A stretch of DNA of 37,721 nucleotides from Saprospiraceae bacterium (lineage in GTDB: Bacteria > Bacteroidota > Bacteroidia > Chitinophagales > Saprospiraceae), in assembly GCA_027488855.1 (NCBI GenBank), contig JAIYAV010000123.1, positions 1 to 37,721 on the forward strand, read 5' to 3'. The notes under the pieces were generated by a model, which saw only the letters and a list, made by a program, of their open reading frames with translations, searched no databases and had not been told where the DNA came from. The first letter of the stretch is position 1; each line of letters opens with the position of its first letter. A program made the position numbers and the translations under genes. Shown here one piece after another: positions 33,629 to 37,721 of the stretch.

Positions 33629-35575
33629 TTATTTAACAACAACCATTCTTAACTCTCTAGCTAGTTGATCATGCATTGTTTTTAATTTCATGTGAAGGCG
33701 TAATAGGTTTTCATTTTCAGGATCAATTGGACCCTTTGAGGAAAGCTTGGATTGATTTTCATTAATCACCCTTTTAAGTTTATGTAACTTTAATTTTTTG
33801 ACTGAAAACGCTGCGTCTAAATAGAAATTTTCTTCAGGCTTTAGCTGATTTAGGAAGACTTCATGTTTCTTCTCCCAGTTTTCACTGTATTCATATGGAC
33901 TGGTCATTACGTTGGAAGCAAATTGCCTTATTTCATTATCTGGGTGGTTAATAAAATAATGAGTAGATAAGTCTAGACCTTGATTAACCCTGTCAATTAC
34001 TAGGAGAACTATTCTTTTGTAAAGAGAATGATCAAAATAATCAATAATATCTTCAATGTTAATCCAGATGTATTGAGCAAGAGTAATGTTGTGATTTTGA
34101 TCAAACCACTCATTTCCAGAAAGAATAAGTAATTTCGCGATGTGTTTCTCCTGAAATTCGTCCCCCACACTCATTTCTGCCTCCGCCATCACTGGATTGG
34201 AGACGTAACCTGGCTCTTCAGTGGGGAAGGAATCATCCGAACTCGGCGGCGTAATGCCTTCCAGCGCCTGATGCTTTTCCAGGTCGCGGCGCAGCAGTTT
34301 GTTTACCTCAAAAATCATTCGACCCTCGTCGACACCGAGTACCTGCCGGGTCACCTTCACGTACTCATCGCGGCGTAGCGGGTTTTTGATTTTGGAGATC
34401 GTGTTGGCAATTTGACCCAGAACACCCGCTCTCCTAGTCGGGTCGTCACCTGCTTCCTTGAGCAGTAGTTCGGTTTCAAACTGCACGATGTCTTTGCCTT
34501 TTTCCTTCAGATAAGTCAAAAAAGCCTCCGATCCCACCTTTTGAATGTATGAATCAGGATCTTCCCCATCAGGCAAAAGCACCAAGCGAACGTTCATGTC
34601 CTCGCTCAGGGCCAGATCAAGCCCGCGCAATGCCGCTTTGATGCCCGCCGCATCGCCGTCGTAAATGATTTTGATGTTGTTGGTAAAACGTTTGATCAGG
34701 CGAATCTGATCGGGGGTGAGCGCGGTACCTGAAGAGGCTACCACGTTTTCAATCCCCGATTGATGCAGTGAAATCACATCAGTATAGCCTTCTACCAGCA
34801 GGCATTCATCAAACTGGCGGATGGCTTTTTTGGCAAAAAAGATGCCGTAGAGGACTTTGCTTTTGTAATAAATCTCCGTTTCCGGCGAGTTGATGTACTT
34901 GGGCTGCTTGGGGTCTTTGGCCATGATCCGCCCAGCGAAAGCGATGACTTTGCCTGTAAGGTTGTGGATGGAAAACATCACCCGCTCGCGGAAAAAATCG
35001 CGGTCGTATTGGGTGACCAGGCCCAGTTTTTTCAGTTGATCGGTATTGTAACCTTTTTGTTTCCCTGCCCGCAACAGTCCATCCATGTCGTTTTGGGCAA
35101 AACCCAGGCCAAATTTTTTGATGGTTTCTTCCCGAAAGCCCCGTTGTTTGAAGTAGGAGAGGCCCACGCTGCGCCCTTTGTCGGTATCGAACAATTGGGT
35201 TTGGAAGTATTCCTGTGCAAACTGATTGATCAGGTACAAGCTATCAATAGCCTGTTGTTCCTGGCGTTGCTGGTCGGAGGATTCGGTTTCCTTTAGCTCA
35301 ATCCGGTACTTTTTGGCTAAAAAACGCACGGCTTCCGGGTACGAAACTTGCTCATGCTCCATCACGAAGGTGATCGGGTCGCCTGCTTTGCCGCAACCAA
35401 AACATTTGAAGATGTTGCGCGCCGGGTTAACGTTGAAGGAAGGGGATTTTTCGTTGTGGAAAGGGCATAGGCCGCTATAGTTGGCCCCACGTCGCTTGAG
35501 GTTCACAAAATCGCCGACGACTTCTTCAATTTTCGCCGCGTCGTTGACTTCCTGGATAGAACTTGGTAAAATCAA
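33629..35575 (-). CDS. dnaG: DNA primase DnaG
   Basis: This primase of about 648 residues makes RNA primers for replication. The zinc-binding CHC2 domain has CPFH and CFGC. The TOPRIM catalytic core shows LLVEGYTDVISL and IIYDGDAAG. The C-terminal helicase-interacting region is present but diverged. No ATG exists at the family start: the frame extends to 35641, but I choose the TTG at 35575, giving ILPSSIQEVNDAAKIEEVVGDFV in line with other Bacteroidota DnaG. A TACTTTTG -7 box at 35602-35609 lies inside the longer frame and supports this. It is a single gene, away from rpoD and rpsU, with which it is often grouped in other phyla. Confidence 0.95.
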   Translation of the reverse strand: MILPSSIQEVNDAAKIEEVVGDFVNLKRRGANYSGLCPFHNEKSPSFNVNPARNIFKCFGCGKAGDPITFVMEHEQVSYPEAVRFLAKKYRIELKETESSDQQRQEQQAIDSLYLINQFAQEYFQTQLFDTDKGRSVGLSYFKQRGFREETIKKFGLGFAQNDMDGLLRAGKQKGYNTDQLKKLGLVTQYDRDFFRERVMFSIHNLTGKVIAFAGRIMAKDPKQPKYINSPETEIYYKSKVLYGIFFAKKAIRQFDECLLVEGYTDVISLHQSGIENVVASSGTALTPDQIRLIKRFTNNIKIIYDGDAAGIKAALRGLDLALSEDMNVRLVLLPDGEDPDSYIQKVGSEAFLTYLKEKGKDIVQFETELLLKEAGDDPTRRAGVLGQIANTISKIKNPLRRDEYVKVTRQVLGVDEGRMIFEVNKLLRRDLEKHQALEGITPPSSDDSFPTEEPGYVSNPVMAEAEMSVGDEFQEKHIAKLLILSGNEWFDQNHNITLAQYIWINIEDIIDYFDHSLYKRIVLLVIDRVNQGLDLSTHYFINHPDNEIRQFASNVMTSPYEYSENWEKKHEVFLNQLKPEENFYLDAAFSVKKLKLHKLKRVINENQSKLSSKGPIDPENENLLRLHMKLKTMHDQLARELRMVVVK

Positions 35576-35601
35576 AATTGCTGGTTTTACTGTGGAAGGT
35601 A

Positions 35602-35609
35602 CAAAAGTA
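35602..35609 (-). promoter_or_regulatory. -7 box of dnaG
   Basis: TACTTTTG on the minus strand, an exact consensus match about 27 bases before the TTG start. It rules against the upstream start at 35641. Confidence 0.5.
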
Positions 35610-35670
35610 CTCCAACTCCCAATTTGTAAAAATTTCTGCAATTTGTACCTAAAAAAATTAATGCCCTAAT

Positions 35671-35678
35671 TACATTTG
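35671..35678 (+). promoter_or_regulatory. -7 box for small membrane protein gene
   Basis: TACATTTG, exact consensus, ends 13 bases before the ATG at 35692. It is divergent from the dnaG promoter. Confidence 0.45.
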
Positions 35679-35691
35679 AAAAAATAACCGA

Positions 35692-35907
35692 ATGAATGCG
35701 ATCCGTTTTATAGCCAGAATGTCCGTTTTTGCCATCACCTTTATTGCCATCGACCTACTTACAGGCCCAGAGAGAGACCTCGAAACTAGGTTTAAGCATA
35801 CGCTCCTAGTGTTGGCAGGATCTGCATTGATGGCCTATATCCAAACCCGCTTGTTAAATGCTTTGGAGGCTAGGTACCCCACTGCACCACCGAAGAAAAA
35901 GGAATAA
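35692..35907 (+). CDS. Small membrane protein, unknown function
   Basis: This 71-residue protein has two likely transmembrane helices, about residues 9-24 (MSVFAITFIAIDLLTG) and 37-52 (TLLVLAGSALMAYIQT), with a short charged connector (PERDLETRFKH) and a basic tail (PPKKKE). I do not recognise a family. The hydrophobic pattern and a proper promoter make it a probable gene. It stands between divergent dnaG and a secreted-protein gene. A GATTGCTAGCAATC palindrome (35915-35928) follows its stop and may be a weak terminator. Confidence 0.65.
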   Translation: MNAIRFIARMSVFAITFIAIDLLTGPERDLETRFKHTLLVLAGSALMAYIQTRLLNALEARYPTAPPKKKE

Positions 35908-35963
35908 TAACACCGATTGCTAGCAATCAATAAAAAAACAGAAAAAATACGTGAAACTTAACC

Positions 35964-35993
35964 TTGCTTTTTAAGATTAAGGAATTATATTCG
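35964..35993 (+). promoter_or_regulatory. Promoter of secreted protein gene
   Basis: TTG (35964-35966), 19 bases, TATATTCG (35986-35993): near-consensus. The TTG is also the start of a longer open frame, which therefore is unlikely to be the true translation start. Confidence 0.5.
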
Positions 35994-36037
35994 CCAATAT
36001 TCATTTCAACCAGAATAATCAATCGGCTACTATATCT

Positions 36038-36059
36038 TGCCCGGCATTCATGTCGGGCA
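36038..36059 (+). repeat. Hairpin in the leader of the secreted-protein gene
   Basis: TGCCCGGCAT and ATGTCGGGCA flank TC: arms of ten bases with one mismatch. It lies between the promoter and the ATG at 36099, so it would form in the transcript leader. It could be a regulatory structure or a small dispersed palindrome. Confidence 0.45.
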
Positions 36060-36098
36060 TTTCACACTTTTGCCATTTTTTCTGTAAAAGAACCTGTC

Positions 36099-37511
36099 AT
36101 GAAGTACCTAGTAGCCACTGTTTTTACCCTTTTGTATTTGGGCCTTGCTGCCCAGGATGTCAAATGGGGCCGTCCCCATCAAAAGCCAGATAAAAACCTG
36201 CACATCAGCCAGGTAATTGGCAAAACTTCGGCGGGTATTTTTACCCTCCTGACGGATATGCGCGAGCCAGCTATCCTACCACCTGTGCTGCAACAGTTTA
36301 ATGCCGACTTAAAATTGGAAAAACAAGTTCCACTGCGCTTGGAATTTGAGCACAGGCATTTAAAACTGGAAAAGGCGGTCATCCTTAAAGACCGATTGCA
36401 CCTTTTATTGAGTTTAGAAGACGAAGCTAACGGCAAACTGCGGGTATTTACCCAAGAAATCAACCCACAATCCTTACAAGTTTATCGAGCACCACGCCAG
36501 ATTTATGAAATCAATTGGGAAAGTGGAATTTTTGATCACTATCTGGGCTTTAAGGTTTCTGCCGATCACAGCAAATTGCTCATCTACAATCGTTTCCCCT
36601 ATGCAAGTGGCAATTGGTTGCGCAAATGGCTACTGGTTTGTGATGAGGAATTGCTCCCACTTTGGAGTATTGAGCCCAAATTCCCTTGGGAAGATCATAC
36701 GATTCAACTCATTGATTATGAAGTTGACAACCGGGGAGAAGTAACCGTATTGACCAGCCATCACGATAAAAGTGAAGTGGCGGCTAAGGTTGATCCTCAA
36801 TACGCTACCCTAATTTATCGGGACAATGGCCGTAAACTAAAGTGGCATAATTTTAATTTAGGGTCAGCAATCCCGCAACAAATTGATCTTCAGCTCGACA
36901 ATCAGTCGCATTTGTATTGTGGCGGATTGTTGGGCAACCGCATGAATGAAACCTGTGGGGCATTTGTGATTTCCATTGACCTGGAAAGTGGCAAAACTCA
37001 AACCAATATCCATTCCTTCAGCGAGGAAGAATTGGCTGGACTGGAAGGAGCACCCAAACGTTTACCTGATTACCATTTGCGCGCTTTAAACATCGAAAGA
37101 AATGGTACTATCAGCCTGTTGGCCGAGCAATTTTTGCCACCTTTCCGGGGAAATGACCAGCGCTTTTATGGCCAGGTATTGTTGATCAGTTACCCCGCCG
37201 ACTTGAGTGCCAGAAAGTTGTACAGCTTGAGTAAAAGCCAGGTAAGTTATGATCAGGGGTATTTTGATTCCTTTGCTTATTTGGCCAAAGACCAGCAGTT
37301 TTTGCTGTTGTACAATGATAAAAGCAAATCTCCCATGCGAAAAGCTTGTTTCAATGCCAAAGGGACTCAAAATACTGCGTTGGAATATACGGGTGCAGAG
37401 AAACTCAAAGTACGGCCCAGTAACTGTATGGCTTTGTCAAGCCAGGAGCTGTGGATTTATGCCGAAACTGCGGACAAAAAGCATTATCAGGTTGGATTGC
37501 TTGGGTTTTAG
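36099..37511 (+). CDS. Secreted protein of unknown function
   Basis: This 470-residue protein has a short signal peptide (MKYLVATVFTLLYLGLAAQ, cleavage probably before DVKWG), so it is exported. The mature part is beta-rich with repeated strand patterns (KAVILKDRLHLLLSLED, SKLLIYNRFPYASGNW, GEVTVLTSHHDKSEV, SLYCGGLL-like NQSHLYCGGLLGN) that suggest a beta-propeller or similar fold; this is inference. I recognise no enzymatic motif and no type IX sorting domain at the C-terminus. The frame extends upstream to 35964, but that portion contains the promoter and a hairpin. It is monocistronic. Confidence 0.75.
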   Translation: MKYLVATVFTLLYLGLAAQDVKWGRPHQKPDKNLHISQVIGKTSAGIFTLLTDMREPAILPPVLQQFNADLKLEKQVPLRLEFEHRHLKLEKAVILKDRLHLLLSLEDEANGKLRVFTQEINPQSLQVYRAPRQIYEINWESGIFDHYLGFKVSADHSKLLIYNRFPYASGNWLRKWLLVCDEELLPLWSIEPKFPWEDHTIQLIDYEVDNRGEVTVLTSHHDKSEVAAKVDPQYATLIYRDNGRKLKWHNFNLGSAIPQQIDLQLDNQSHLYCGGLLGNRMNETCGAFVISIDLESGKTQTNIHSFSEEELAGLEGAPKRLPDYHLRALNIERNGTISLLAEQFLPPFRGNDQRFYGQVLLISYPADLSARKLYSLSKSQVSYDQGYFDSFAYLAKDQQFLLLYNDKSKSPMRKACFNAKGTQNTALEYTGAEKLKVRPSNCMALSSQELWIYAETADKKHYQVGLLGF

Positions 37512-37550
37512 GCCATACCACTGGACCTTTTGCTCGGAGTACATGAATTG

Positions 37551-37641
37551 CCACGTGCTTTAGCGCGTGGATTGAGATTGCCCTCTGATCTGGGCTTTAG
37601 CCCTTGTTTGAAGTTAAGACTTGGGCTAAAGCCCAGATCAG
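37551..37641. repeat. Palindromes after the secreted-protein gene
   Basis: CCACGTGC-TTTA-GCGCGTGG (37551-37570, one mismatch) is followed by a perfect 19-base inverted repeat (37585-37603 and 37623-37641). Its arms also contain the self-palindrome GGGCTTTAGCCC. It directly precedes the second nested-palindrome element. Confidence 0.75.
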
Positions 37642-37721
37642 GGCAGGGTCGATCAGTTCTAGTTTCAAACCATTTTGGATTGGGCTGCGCCCAATCATTT
37701 TTAATAACCGCGACGACACGA
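37642..37721. repeat. Second copy of nested-palindrome element, cut by window edge
   Basis: The 80 bases align with 7015-7093 with few substitutions and one insertion, including the identical GATTGGGC-TGC-GCCCAATC hairpin and the start of the ATAACCGCGACGAC arm. The rest of the element lies outside the window. Confidence 0.88.

Overview
The window looks like a chromosomal segment of a Bacteroidota bacterium, most likely from the Saprospiria (Haliscomenobacter/Lewinella-like). This is inferred from the promoters, which repeatedly match the Bacteroidota -7 box TAnnTTTG with an upstream TTG, from the lack of strong Shine-Dalgarno sequences, and from the gene families present (adrenodoxin-type ferredoxin with IscX, lipoprotein GH20 hexosaminidase, Uma2, DUF1703 and Rpn nuclease-like proteins, single-domain TonB). 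No taxonomic marker such as 16S rRNA is present, so the assignment is tentative.

Layout. (1) 45-3955, minus strand: a visibly AT-rich accessory module. It holds a VPA1262-like protein with a phospholipase-D-type nuclease domain, a large helical protein of unknown function and a zinc-ribbon protein. A clear promoter stands upstream (4052-4082) and attC-like or palindromic debris lies on both sides. (2) 3956-4739: no convincing gene, only small palindromes. (3) 4740-11651: a B12-binding radical SAM protein, yggS, a small conserved protein, a TonB-domain protein, pgi and a calcineurin-like phosphatase, with striking palindromic intergenic DNA. (4) 11760-11834: tRNA-Arg(CCG) with its own promoter and terminator, next to a Uma2 nuclease gene. 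(5) 12673-14727: methionine-salvage genes mtnB, mtnD and mtnC, separated by long hairpin-forming inverted repeats. (6) 15240-23057, minus strand: a five-gene, tightly overlapping operon encoding a MoxR-vWA-beta-propeller ternary system, a predicted NTP-dependent biological-conflict system. This is the most notable system in the window. (7) 23244-30813: GH20 hexosaminidase, then minus-strand housekeeping operons (ubiA-maf-recQ-glycosyltransferase; fdx-iscX-kdsC-like). (8) 30947-33504: two PD-(D/E)XK-fold proteins (AAA-ATPase/DUF1703 and Rpn). (9) 33629-37511: dnaG, a small membrane protein and a secreted protein.

A second theme is intergenic repeats. At least three families of long, nearly perfect inverted repeats sit between genes: a CCTTAGG-type, a GTTGAGGAG-type and a GC-rich nested-palindrome type. 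One arm of the GTTGAGGAG type lies in frame inside a glycosyltransferase gene, and another supplies the last codons of mtnB. The nested-palindrome element at 6993-7275 has a second, truncated copy at the right edge of the window.

All calls come from reading the sequence. Family names rest on recalled motifs, not on database searches.
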